Shown in pieces: positions 9,701 to 17,098 of a stretch of 28,864 nucleotides of DNA (the first letter of the stretch is position 1; each line of letters opens with the position of its first letter). Made by a program: the position numbers and the translations under genes. Below the pieces are notes generated by a model. The model was not told the DNA's origin. It saw nothing but the letters and a program-made list of their open reading frames with translations, and did no database searches. Origin of the DNA: DATADD01 sp046262355 (GTDB taxonomy: Bacteria > Actinomycetota > CADDZG01 > WHSQ01); assembly GCA_046262355.1 (NCBI GenBank), contig JBHEMX010000006.1:1-28864 (forward strand). The letters are read 5' to 3'.

Positions 9701-10110
9701 ACCTCCTTTCTACAATCCAGGTCGCCGGGATCGTTGTCGACGATCAAGATCTCATCCGGCGCGGGATCCAGGCATTGGAGTGCAGCGAGCAGCTCGAGGA
9801 TGTAGGTGGGGCGGCGATGAGTACAAACGACAACCGACACAGTCGGTCGCTTGTATCGAGGTTCGACGTAACCAAGGCGGCGCTGTAACCGCTCGACAAA
9901 GTGACTGTAGGTGGCGATACCGTCTGCGTGGCGCAGGAATGCTGCCTCCGACAGAGCGGGATCCAACACCGCTCCAGGGCTCGGAACGCGAAAGTAGGCG
10001 CAAGGCACTCCCTGAAACGTGAGTAGGACCCGCCATTCCTCGGCTCGGGCGAGGTCGAGGTCGGGCAACGGCTGCGTCGCCTCGATGATGAGCTGTCCGT
10101 TCTTAGACAT
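6709..10110 (-). CDS. Large multi-module family 2 glycosyltransferase
   Basis: The 1133-residue cytoplasmic protein contains two complete GT-A fold family 2 modules. Module 1 (about residues 88-330) has VSVVVCTHRRP, the metal-binding FTDDDCVP (Asp172-174) and an acceptor-side SGGDMYAMYKVL. Module 2 (about 420-640) has VSVVIPTAGRRTALKRCL, FLLFLDDDLVP (Asp507-509), a GNVSLGRETFERLGGYD loop and the catalytic-type RREDWEFG (601-602). A third region (about 815-1000) keeps the outline of a GT-A domain, with an early strand DVCIVFGPS and a late FLVMRKDLLRGIGGLD. It lacks any DxD, so it looks degenerate or structural. The C-terminus is Gly/Pro-rich and low in complexity. The ATG at 10108-10110 is chosen because the 34 residues before it look non-coding. 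Such enzymes add sugars to surface polysaccharides or glycoproteins. The fusion suggests consecutive addition of two different sugars. Confidence 0.85.
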   Translation of the reverse strand: MSKNGQLIIEATQPLPDLDLARAEEWRVLLTFQGVPCAYFRVPSPGAVLDPALSEAAFLRHADGIATYSHFVERLQRRLGYVEPRYKRPTVSVVVCTHRRPTYILELLAALQCLDPAPDEILIVDNDPGDLDCRKEVEAAGARYLREDRRGLDNARNEGLRNATCELVAFTDDDCVPSTGWLRKLPELFDDPTVATVTGPGFAYALDTPSQVRFEETGGFSRGLKRRAWDWASLPPAASTRAGAGANMIYRRDVLMSLGEVFPPELDAGTPTQSGGDMYAMYKVLAAGHRIVYDPGTYVFHQHRPDPGSLHKTFWGYGVGLSATLTKLLVQEREMGVGHGWRWLWDQYYWTLRRWFAGNADETTIRIAWDHVRGGLHGPGAWLRASRALGASAPWQSPAQPPEEHGSEPHSESASAPSEPIVSVVIPTAGRRTALKRCLNALARQESLEEAFEVVVVDDSPSEAPRLSWDVAESLVVRTIQTGGLGAAAARNAGARVARGRFLLFLDDDLVPDQGLLAHHVTEHISHGRERAVIGYSPPRPVTKSLAAQRASLWWEDHFRAKERAIVMTFTHVLSGNVSLGRETFERLGGYDPEIGRFRREDWEFGLRLLRAEVDVVYQSRAVAHHEFSLDTREWIRAARSEGCGDALLLERFPYAAASLPRLGNDSRGPLKSLRHHAAMSVLGAEGTAGFVARLLDLLEHFKARSWWLRLFGLARRAAYVGGRRQGGEVGARGSSAVVTIELDSDEPIPAPRGVAPIVELMWQGRRAGRFELAEGHWDGTLADQASAALDSEVWPQLGAESIQRYEENTAIPDLSDVCIVFGPSHRWGDDRYRAEFEAAGATVHIAEGRAEQHWSAVAEAMESSEAAIVATTLPGVRPAPEWIAAARIGFAGDRVAAVVGVGLPLGQRAGPLILASRRTAPVPYTLFGSPTQFLVMRKDLLRGIGGLDASTAALGPHGPVLDVLERALEADYVCGYRETPGLLPEGSRREALPPAVAQRRHARAGLLARRAVAIGGLGGAAWFAARGCIPVAVGVAKGVRRGQDMRQSLRAVASFASGTFRALLDEDVRDGEVTGRPGSRRGAGAGPGPYAPTEELQAHAISAIPLEGPHGPAGAPQVPPAPADPGIGGPGF

Positions 10111-10355
10111 CGTTCCGGGGCCCTCTGCGGCGATGGCGCTTCCTATCGATGGAGCGGGGAGGTATGGATCCCACTGAGGCGGACTTGCCCGCCCCTCTGG
10201 TCCTGGGTCCAACGATACACACGATGAGGGTCGACATAGCCCTCCCGATGAACTTTGTATCGGGTGGCAGTCGCCTTGCGAAAGCTCGTGCTTCCTGGTT
10301 CAATGGGGAGTGACGCACTCGCGCGATGCGACGTTGCCATTCGGCGACGGTGCAG

Positions 10356-10427
10356 AAGGAGGTGAGGTTGATGGTCGTGATCCGTGACAGCGAGGCCGGG
10401 ACCTCCTCCGCGCGCGTGCGCGCCTAG
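10356..10427 (+). promoter_or_regulatory. Leader reading frame with perfect ribosome binding site upstream of rsgA
   Basis: AAGGAGGTGA at 10356-10365 is a full 10-base complement to the 16S rRNA 3' end, placed 5 bases before an ATG at 10371. The ATG opens an 18-codon frame, MVVIRDSEAGTSSARVRA, ending in TAG at 10425-10427. Inside the frame ACCTCCT (10401-10407) can pair with AGGAGGT (10357-10363) of its own binding site. The run GCGCGCGTGCGCGC at 10410-10423 is a further inverted repeat. About 110 bases separate its stop from the rsgA start. The arrangement resembles a translated leader or attenuator, but function is inferred only. The remainder of 10111-10540, the gap between the divergent glycosyltransferase and rsgA, shows no other gene. 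Confidence 0.45.
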
Positions 10428-10540
10428 CGCACACTCGGCGTGAAGCCTTCCTGATCTACCGGCGCATCCTTGCGCGCCTCGGGAACCTCCCGGCTCCATC
10501 CTCGACCGACAGAAGACCCTTATGGAGACAGGAGACAACC

Positions 10541-11617
10541 TTGATCGAGAAGTACAGCTTGCGAGAGCTCTGTTGGAGCGACGAGCTCGCGTCCGCGTTC
10601 GCGCCCTACGGAGAACGAGGCCTCACGCCGGGCAGGATCGCCATCGAACATCGCATCGACCACGTCGTCCTCGGCGAGCCGGGCGAGTTGCGCGCCGAGG
10701 TTGCCGGAGCACTGCGGCACCGGGCCGCGGGCCGCGGTGAGCTGCCGTGCGTCGGTGATTGGGTCGCACTCGAAGTCCGCTCCGGAGAGCGGCGCGCCAC
10801 GATCCACGCGGTTCTGCCTCGGCGCACGAAGTTCTCGCGCAAGGTCGCGGGCTTCGAGACGGACGAGCAGGTGCTCGCCGCCAACATCGATCTCGTATTC
10901 CTCGTCGCGCCCATGGACGACGAGGTCAACCTGCGTCGCCTGGAACGCTACCTGACGATGGCGCGGGCGAGCGGCGCGCTGCCCGTCGTCGTCCTCACCA
11001 AGGCGGACCTGTGCGACGACGTCGCCGGGGTCGTGCGGCGCGCCGAGACGATAGCTCTCGGCGTTCCCGTACACGCCGTCAGCAGCGTGACCGGCGAAGG
11101 CTACGGCGGCCTCGAGGCATATCTCGCGAACCACCAGACCGTGGCGGTCCTCGGCTCGTCCGGCGTGGGCAAGTCGACGTTGATCAATCATCTGAGTGGC
11201 GACGAGCGCCAGGAGGTCCGGGACATTCGCGATGACGGCAAGGGACGCCACACGACGACTCACCGAGAACTTGTTGTGCTGCCCCGAGGCGGTCTCATCA
11301 TCGACACACCCGGCATGCGTGAACTCGCGCTGTGGGATGAATCAGATGGTTTGGATACGACGTTCGGCGACATCTCAGCGCTGGCCGATGGTTGTCGGTT
11401 TCGGGACTGCCGGCACGCCGGCGAGCCGGGTTGCGCAGTGGAACGAGCGCTTCGTGAGGGCGTGCTGAGCTCCGATCGGCTGGTCGCCTACCGCAAGCTC
11501 GAGCGGGAGCTGCACTTCCTTCACCTGAAGCAGGATCAACGTGCCGCGGCCAACGAACGCAGGAAGAGCCGGGCCATGGCCAAAAGTCATCGTCGGCGCA
11601 ACCAGCTGGGATCGTAG
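10541..11617 (+). CDS. rsgA: Ribosome small subunit-dependent GTPase A (RsgA/YjeQ)
   Basis: RsgA is a circularly permuted GTPase that checks late maturation of the 30S ribosomal subunit. The 358-residue product has the expected order: an N-terminal OB-fold (about 30-100), then G4 TKAD at 153-156, G1 GSSGVGKST at 205-213, G3 DTPG at 255-258, and a C-terminal zinc site formed by Cys285, Cys290, His292 and Cys298. A basic tail (RRKSRAMAKSHRRRNQ) fits ribosome binding. The start is TTG at 10541, with AGGAG about 6 bases upstream. It lies 29 bases before the acetyltransferase gene, so the two probably share a transcript. The leader frame at 10371-10427 may regulate it. Confidence 0.95.
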   Translation: MIEKYSLRELCWSDELASAFAPYGERGLTPGRIAIEHRIDHVVLGEPGELRAEVAGALRHRAAGRGELPCVGDWVALEVRSGERRATIHAVLPRRTKFSRKVAGFETDEQVLAANIDLVFLVAPMDDEVNLRRLERYLTMARASGALPVVVLTKADLCDDVAGVVRRAETIALGVPVHAVSSVTGEGYGGLEAYLANHQTVAVLGSSGVGKSTLINHLSGDERQEVRDIRDDGKGRHTTTHRELVVLPRGGLIIDTPGMRELALWDESDGLDTTFGDISALADGCRFRDCRHAGEPGCAVERALREGVLSSDRLVAYRKLERELHFLHLKQDQRAAANERRKSRAMAKSHRRRNQLGS

Positions 11618-11646
11618 GTTCGACACCGACACAAGAGGCGAGGAAC

Positions 11647-12600
11647 ATGAGCATCCCACAGGGCTACGTCGTGCGGCGGCCGCACCGCACCGACGTCGAC
11701 GCGATCACGAAGCTGCTCATCGCGTGCGACCGCGAGGACATCGGACATCCCGATAGCGACGAGGAAGATGTTCTGTGGCGCTGGCGCACGCCCGAGTTCT
11801 CGCTCGACGATGACGCCTGGCTGATCTCTTCGGATGCAGACGGCATCGTCGCCTACTGCTGGGTGTTCGAGGCAACGATCGAGGCATCCGTGCACCCGCG
11901 TCATCGAGCTTCAGGACTCGGACGACACCTCCACGACTTAGCCGAGCGGCGCGCCGTCCAACAGGCACCCGACGAAGGCTCTCTCGCCTTGTCGCGCACG
12001 GTCAGCGCACGTGACGCTGCAGCGCGCCGCCTGCTAGAGGAGTCGGGCTACGAGCAGTCACACCATTACGCACGCATGACCATCGCTTTCGAGGAGCCGC
12101 CCCGCGCGCCCTCGTGGCCCCAAGGCGTCACCGTGCGAACGTACGAACTCGGCCGCGACGACCGGCGCGTGCACGACGTGATCAACGCCGCGTGGGCAGA
12201 GTACGCCGTGAACGCGTGGCAGCCGGAGCCGTTCGAGCGCTGGATGGAGCGCACGGCGGGCGAAGACTTCGATCCCGAGCTGTGGTTCGTGGGAGACACA
12301 GAGAACGGCGTTGCCGGTGCCTCCCTGTGTCTCAAGCGCCCGAGCATGGGATGGGTGGGTCACCTCGGCGTTCATCCCGTGTGGCGCGGTCGCGGCGTCG
12401 GACGCGCTTTGCTCGAGCACTCGTTCGGCGAGTATTACCGACGCGGCGTGAAGGAGGTTGGTCTGACGGTGAGCTCGCGCAACTCACCGAGCGCACGGCG
12501 GCTCTACGAGCGGGTCGGGATGAGAGAGGTGCTGCGTTACGAGTCGTGGACCAAAACGGTGACTAGCCGACGCCGGCTCGACGGCGCTTCCAGTCCTTGA
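11647..12600 (+). CDS. Tandem-GNAT N-acetyltransferase
   Basis: The 317-residue product contains two GNAT folds in tandem. The N-terminal one (about residues 8-150) has a weak acetyl-CoA loop SVHPRHRASGLGRHLHDL. The C-terminal one (about 160-305) has the strong motif A LGVHPVWRGRGVGRALLEHS and the motif B NSPSARRLYERVGM. Double-GNAT architecture is shared with mycothiol synthase MshD and with many uncharacterised actinobacterial acetyltransferases. I see nothing that fixes the substrate, so I do not call it MshD. GAGGCGAGG precedes the ATG. The last 38 bases overlap the 3' end of the convergent FAD oxidoreductase gene. Confidence 0.85.
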   Translation: MSIPQGYVVRRPHRTDVDAITKLLIACDREDIGHPDSDEEDVLWRWRTPEFSLDDDAWLISSDADGIVAYCWVFEATIEASVHPRHRASGLGRHLHDLAERRAVQQAPDEGSLALSRTVSARDAAARRLLEESGYEQSHHYARMTIAFEEPPRAPSWPQGVTVRTYELGRDDRRVHDVINAAWAEYAVNAWQPEPFERWMERTAGEDFDPELWFVGDTENGVAGASLCLKRPSMGWVGHLGVHPVWRGRGVGRALLEHSFGEYYRRGVKEVGLTVSSRNSPSARRLYERVGMREVLRYESWTKTVTSRRRLDGASSP

Positions 12601-14167
12601 AGATCTCTCGGGCCGCATTCGCTCCGGGTGCCCCCGTCACGCCTCCCCCCGGGTGTGCGCCGGATCCACACAGGTAGAGTCCGTCGAGCGCGAGCCGATA
12701 ACCGGCATGGCCGAGGAGCGGGCGCCAGGCGAAGAACTGGTCCAGTCCCGGCTCGCCGTGCAGCGGATGGCCTTCGGTCAGCCCGAGATCGCGCTCCAGA
12801 TCGAGCGGCGTCAGCACCCGGCGCTCGGTCACGAGGTCGGTGATCCCCGGGGCGTAGTCCTCGAGGGTTCGCAGCACGAGGTCGCCTAGTTCACTCCGTC
12901 GCTCGTCCCAATCACCGTCCCGAAGATGATACGGCGCGTATTGCACGAACACGCTCATCACGTGGGCGCCATCGCTCGCGAGGCTGTCGTCCACGAGGCT
13001 CGGGATCGTCGCCTCGAGGTAGGGGGGATCGGCGATGCGTCCGTACTTGGTCTCGTCGAAGGCGCGCTCGAGCGCGTCGATGCCCGGTGCGATCAAGATG
13101 CGTCCGCGCAAGCGCTCGTCGTTACCTTGGGCCGCGGGGAAAGAAGGGAGGCCCGACAGGGCGAGGTTCACCTTCGCCACCACTCCCGGAAGCCGCAGGT
13201 TGCCGGCGCGCCACCTGAGCGACGGGCCCAGTGCGACCGGATCGATGAGGTCGAGCATCGTGCTCTTGGGATCTGCCGCGGAGGCCACGATCGGCGCGGC
13301 GAACTCCAGGCCGTCGTCGAGAGCTACACCCGAAACCCGTCCTTCGCTCGACGATATCGCCGCGACGGAGGCGCCCGTACGGATCTCGGCGCCATACGAG
13401 CGCGCCGATTCCGCAAGCGCGGAGGCGAGGGCACCCGGGCCGCCGCGCGCGAAGGTCGTCTGGCCGGGCGCGCCGCCATCGTTGTTGGCGGAGTCCGCCA
13501 GCAGCACGGCGGTCGTGCCGGCAGACCACGGTCCCATCGCGGTGTACTGCACGCCCCTCGTCGCTAGAGCGCCTCTTAGGGCGTCGGTCTCGAACGTCTC
13601 TGCCACGAAGTCGGCCACGGCCATGGGAAGAACACGCAGGGCGGTCTCGGCGTCGTCCTCATCGAGGCCGAGAAAGGCACGCCCTACCTTGAGCCCGGTC
13701 AGCGCGTCGCGCATCGACGGGCTCGTGAGATCTGGGGGCGTCGCCGCATGCATGTGCGCAAGGAACCCGGCGAGCGCCCGCACCCGCCGGTCGAACCCCG
13801 GATAGGCGAGTGCATCGGCGCTCGACCACGCGCCCAGCTCCTCGCACGTGCGCACGACATCACGCCACAACGTGATCGCTCGACCATCCTGCTGTGGCGC
13901 GAAAGCGCGCACAGCCGGGGTGATCAACTCGAGGCCGTGCTCGGCAAGGCGCAGATTCGCGATCACCGAGCCGGCGAGGCGGCCGACGGTGTGCGCGACG
14001 GCGGGCACGCGCAGACCGGGAGCGAGCTCTGCCGTCTGCAGCGCGCCGCCGATGTAGGCTCGTCGTTCGAGGATCAGCGTATGCATCCCTGCACGCGCCA
14101 GATAGGCGCCCGTGACCAGACCGTTGTGACCGGCTCCGATCACGATCGCGTCGTAAGAAGCGGTCAT
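12563..14167 (-). CDS. PYROXD2-like FAD-dependent oxidoreductase, downstream copy
   Basis: The 534-residue protein belongs to the phytoene-desaturase-like / PYROXD2 group of FAD or NAD(P) oxidoreductases. It has the Rossmann dinucleotide motif IGAGHNGLVTGAYLARAG near the N-terminus followed by LERRAYIGGA, and the C-terminal flavin-binding LYLCGSGAHPGGGVTGAPG. Family members oxidise or isomerise hydrophobic substrates, and most bacterial ones have no assigned reaction. The ATG at 14165-14167 lies 2 bases after the stop of the upstream paralogue, so the two are translationally linked. An upstream extension to 14509 is rejected because it overlaps the paralogue and looks non-coding. The sequence aligns along its whole length with the neighbour, implying an old tandem duplication. 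Confidence 0.88.
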   Translation of the reverse strand: MTASYDAIVIGAGHNGLVTGAYLARAGMHTLILERRAYIGGALQTAELAPGLRVPAVAHTVGRLAGSVIANLRLAEHGLELITPAVRAFAPQQDGRAITLWRDVVRTCEELGAWSSADALAYPGFDRRVRALAGFLAHMHAATPPDLTSPSMRDALTGLKVGRAFLGLDEDDAETALRVLPMAVADFVAETFETDALRGALATRGVQYTAMGPWSAGTTAVLLADSANNDGGAPGQTTFARGGPGALASALAESARSYGAEIRTGASVAAISSSEGRVSGVALDDGLEFAAPIVASAADPKSTMLDLIDPVALGPSLRWRAGNLRLPGVVAKVNLALSGLPSFPAAQGNDERLRGRILIAPGIDALERAFDETKYGRIADPPYLEATIPSLVDDSLASDGAHVMSVFVQYAPYHLRDGDWDERRSELGDLVLRTLEDYAPGITDLVTERRVLTPLDLERDLGLTEGHPLHGEPGLDQFFAWRPLLGHAGYRLALDGLYLCGSGAHPGGGVTGAPGANAAREIFKDWKRRRAGVG

Positions 14168-14169
14168 GA

Positions 14170-15759
14170 CTACGCCGCCTTCCGGCGCGCCGCGAGCACC
14201 TCGAGTGCCGCGATGCGGCCCGGCGCGCCCATGATGCCCCCGCCCGGATGCGTCGCGGAGCCGCACAGCCAGAGATCGTCGATCGGCGTCTTGTAGCGCG
14301 CCCACCCCGGCACGGGACGGTTGAAGAAGAGCTGCTCGAGGCTCAGCTCGCCCTGAAAGATGTTGCCCTCCGTGAGTCCGAAGCGCTCCTCGATGTCGAG
14401 GGGAGTCAGCACCTGTCGGTGAAGGATGATGTCGCGGATGTTCGGGGCGCGCTCGGCGATCGTGTCGATGACCGCGTCCCCGAACGCCTCGCGCTGCTTG
14501 TCGTCCCATCGTCCTTCGGCGAGGTTGTAGGGCGCGTACTGCACGAAACAGCTGATCACGTGCTTGCCGGGCGGAGCCATCGAGGGGTCGACCAGCGTCG
14601 GGATGATCATGTCGATGTACGGTCGACGACTGAAGCGTCCGTACTTGGCATCGTCATATGCGCGCTCCATGTGATCGATGCTCGGCGAGAAGCTGATCGC
14701 GCCGCGCAGGTGCTCACCCACGCCCGGAAGCGCCTTGAAGTCGGGCAGGGCGTCGAGCGCGAGGTTGACCTTGCCGGAGGAACCGCGGAACTTGTAGCGG
14801 CGCACTTCATCCTCGAAATCGGCGTCGAGCTCGCCCCGATCTATCAGCCCGAGGAACGTGAGGCGAGAGTCGAGACTAGACAGCACGGAGTCTGCCTCGA
14901 TCTCTTCACCGGACTCGAGCACGACCCCCGTCGCACGCCCGTTGCGTACCGCGATGCGTGCCACCGATGCCTCTGTGCGGATCTCGGCTCCCGCAGCGCG
15001 CGCTGCAGACCCGATGGACTCACTCACGCCGCCGGTGCCGCCGCGCGGTATCCCCCATGCCCTGAAGGCACCGTCGATCTCGCCCATGTAGTGGTGCAGC
15101 AAGACGTAGGCGGTGCCCGGCGAACGGATGCCTTGAAAGGTGCCTATGATGCCGGAGGCCGCCATCGTGGCCTTCAAGGGATCGGTCTCGAACCACTGAT
15201 CGAGGAAGTCGGCCGCACTCATGGTCATGAGCTGGACGAACACGGCCTTCTGGTCGTCCGGAAGCCCCATGAAGGCGCGGCCGAGGCCGAGGAGCGGGAG
15301 CCACTGACGCGGGTCGCGCTCGGCGGGATCGGGCGGCACCACGGACAGGATCGGCTTGATGAAGCGCGCCATCTGCACCATCAGACGCCCGTACTCTTCG
15401 TATGCCTCGGCGTCCGTCCTGGACCATCTCCGGAGCTCGCGCATCGTGCGGCCATGGTCGTTGACGCGCCACAGATGGTCGTCGTCCAACGGCGTGAACG
15501 TCCCGTCGAGCGGAAGGATCTCGAGGCCATGCTTGGGAAGCTCGAGTTCGCGGATGATCTCTGGTCGCAGAAGGCTCACGACATAGGACGCGACGCTGAA
15601 GCGGAAACCGGGGAAGACCTCCTCGGTCACCGCGGCTCCACCCAGGACGTGACGTCTCTCGAGCACCACGACGCGCCAGCCGGCGCGCGCCAGGTAGGAC
15701 GCGCTTACGAGCCCGTTGTGTCCGCCGCCGATGATGACCGCGTCGTATCGCTGTGCCAC
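14170..15759 (-). CDS. PYROXD2-like FAD-dependent oxidoreductase, upstream copy
   Basis: The 529-residue first gene of the leftward operon has the FAD Rossmann motif IGGGHNGLVSASYLARAG, LERRHVLGGAAVTEE, and the C-terminal LWLCGSATHPGGGIMGAPG that caps the flavin site. No carotenoid synthesis genes are nearby, so a phytoene desaturase role is unlikely. The start is GTG at 15757-15759, preceded by AGGAGGAGGG. In-frame codons reaching 15822 lack a binding site and read as non-coding. It is transcribed away from the GcvT-BHMT-oxidase operon, with 133 bases between the two starts. Shared regulation with that operon is therefore plausible, as is a part in the same methyl-compound breakdown, but this is inference. 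Confidence 0.88.
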   Translation of the reverse strand: MAQRYDAVIIGGGHNGLVSASYLARAGWRVVVLERRHVLGGAAVTEEVFPGFRFSVASYVVSLLRPEIIRELELPKHGLEILPLDGTFTPLDDDHLWRVNDHGRTMRELRRWSRTDAEAYEEYGRLMVQMARFIKPILSVVPPDPAERDPRQWLPLLGLGRAFMGLPDDQKAVFVQLMTMSAADFLDQWFETDPLKATMAASGIIGTFQGIRSPGTAYVLLHHYMGEIDGAFRAWGIPRGGTGGVSESIGSAARAAGAEIRTEASVARIAVRNGRATGVVLESGEEIEADSVLSSLDSRLTFLGLIDRGELDADFEDEVRRYKFRGSSGKVNLALDALPDFKALPGVGEHLRGAISFSPSIDHMERAYDDAKYGRFSRRPYIDMIIPTLVDPSMAPPGKHVISCFVQYAPYNLAEGRWDDKQREAFGDAVIDTIAERAPNIRDIILHRQVLTPLDIEERFGLTEGNIFQGELSLEQLFFNRPVPGWARYKTPIDDLWLCGSATHPGGGIMGAPGRIAALEVLAARRKAA

Positions 15760-15892
15760 GACCCTCCTCCTCTCGACCCACGTCGAGCGCGTCCAAGGCG
15801 TCGAGCGCAGCACCCGGAACACGCATGTAAGCAGTCCAACCTCGCCCGGTGAAGGGATACTCTACGCGACCGGACCGGAGAGGAGGATCGAG
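15760..15892. promoter_or_regulatory. Divergent intergenic control region
   Basis: This 133-base gap separates the starts of the leftward FAD oxidoreductase operon and the rightward GcvT-like operon and must hold promoters for both. Each gene has a strong binding site at its edge: AGGAGGAGGG on the minus strand, and AGGAGG at 15881-15886 on the plus strand, 6 bases before the GTG. I could not identify convincing -35/-10 boxes or an operator by eye. Confidence 0.4.
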
Positions 15893-17083
15893 GTGAGCGT
15901 CGGGACGGCTTTCCACCCGCGCACCGCCCCGCTGAACCGGAAGCTTCAGTGGCGCGAGTGGTCGGGTTACTTCTCCGCGAGCGTCTACGCGGACCATCAC
16001 GACATCGAGTACAACGCGATCCGCGAGGCGTCTGCTCTCCTCGACGTCTCGCCTCTGTTCAAGTACCGGGTCTCGGGACCCGACGCCACTCGACTGGTCG
16101 ATCGGGTGATCACCCGTGACGCAACCAAGATCGCCGATGACGGCGTGATCTACACCTGTTGGTGCGACGAGCATGGCAAGGTGCTCGACGACGGCACCGT
16201 GGCGCGCCTCGACGACGGCGCCTATCGGTGGACGGCGGCCGAGCCGTCGCTGCGGTGGTTCCTGCAGAACTCGGCGGGCCTCGACGTTCGCATCGAAGAG
16301 GTCACGGAAGCGGTGGCCGCGGTCGCGCTCCAAGGCCCACTGTCTCGCAGCGTGCTGGAGGCCGCAACCGGCGAGTCCTTCGCCGACCTGCGCTACTTCC
16401 GGCGGCGCGCGGGCAAGGTCGGTGACATCGCTCTCGACATCTCGCGCACCGGTTACACGGGCGATCTCGGCTACGAGCTGTGGGTGCCGGCCGAGCGCGC
16501 TGTCGAGCTGTGGGACGCGCTCTGCCACGTCGGGAGCGCCTACGGTCTGAGGGCGGCCGGGATGCTCGCGCTGGACGTCGTCCGGCTCGAGGCGGGGCTG
16601 ATCCTCATCGACGTCGAGTTCCACAGCGCGCGCCACGCCCAGATCCCGGAGCAGGCGTACTCGCCGTTCGAGATCGGGCTCGGCCGCCTCGTGAACTTCA
16701 AGAAGGGCCCCTTCGTAGGACGCCGGGCGCTCGAGGCAGAGGTCGCCCGCGGCGGGCCGCCGCGGCGCCTCGTCGGTCTGGCCATCGAGTGGTCGGGGAT
16801 CGAAGCACTGACCTCTGCGCAAGGGCTCCCCCCGACCGTTCCCGCCGAGGCATGGCGCGCCCCGGTGCCGCTCTATGCCGGCGCCCGTCAGGTCGGACGA
16901 GCGACCAGCGGTACGTGGAGCCCGACGCTCAAGAAGAACATCGCCCTCGGATCCGTCGGCGCGCCCCACGCCGAGGTCGGAACCCGCCTCGAAGTGGAGT
17001 GGACCGTGGAGGCGCGCCGCGGCAAGGCACCGGCGACGGTCGTCGAGCTGCCCTTCTTCGATCCCCCACGCAAGCGGCGATAG
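15893..17083 (+). CDS. GcvT-like aminomethyltransferase family protein
   Basis: The 396-residue protein is a GcvT/DmgdO-type tetrahydrofolate-dependent enzyme, the family that moves a one-carbon unit from an N-methyl or aminomethyl group to tetrahydrofolate. Visible features are ITRDATKIADDGVIYTCW and GKVLDDGTVARL, containing the conserved acidic residues of the folate site, ISRTGYTGDLGYELWVP, AAGMLALDVVRLEAGLILID, and the C-terminal barrel-domain segment SGTWSPTLKKNIALGSV. No glycine-cleavage P, H or L genes are adjacent, which argues against a glycine cleavage role. With a betaine methyltransferase and a sarcosine-oxidase-like enzyme next door, a demethylation role is likely. The GTG start at 15893 has AGGAGG upstream. 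The gap to the next gene is 15 bases. Confidence 0.88.
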   Translation: MSVGTAFHPRTAPLNRKLQWREWSGYFSASVYADHHDIEYNAIREASALLDVSPLFKYRVSGPDATRLVDRVITRDATKIADDGVIYTCWCDEHGKVLDDGTVARLDDGAYRWTAAEPSLRWFLQNSAGLDVRIEEVTEAVAAVALQGPLSRSVLEAATGESFADLRYFRRRAGKVGDIALDISRTGYTGDLGYELWVPAERAVELWDALCHVGSAYGLRAAGMLALDVVRLEAGLILIDVEFHSARHAQIPEQAYSPFEIGLGRLVNFKKGPFVGRRALEAEVARGGPPRRLVGLAIEWSGIEALTSAQGLPPTVPAEAWRAPVPLYAGARQVGRATSGTWSPTLKKNIALGSVGAPHAEVGTRLEVEWTVEARRGKAPATVVELPFFDPPRKRR

Positions 17084-17098
17084 ACGAGGAGGAAGCGC

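Noticed and set aside
10143..10538. A minus-strand frame of 131 codons in the rsgA upstream gap
   Set aside because: It has no ribosome binding site or family resemblance and overlaps the leader elements. I treat it as chance.
14248..15852. A 534-codon plus-strand frame opposite the upstream PYROXD2-like gene
   Set aside because: It is antisense to a clear FAD-binding protein and has no recognisable motif.
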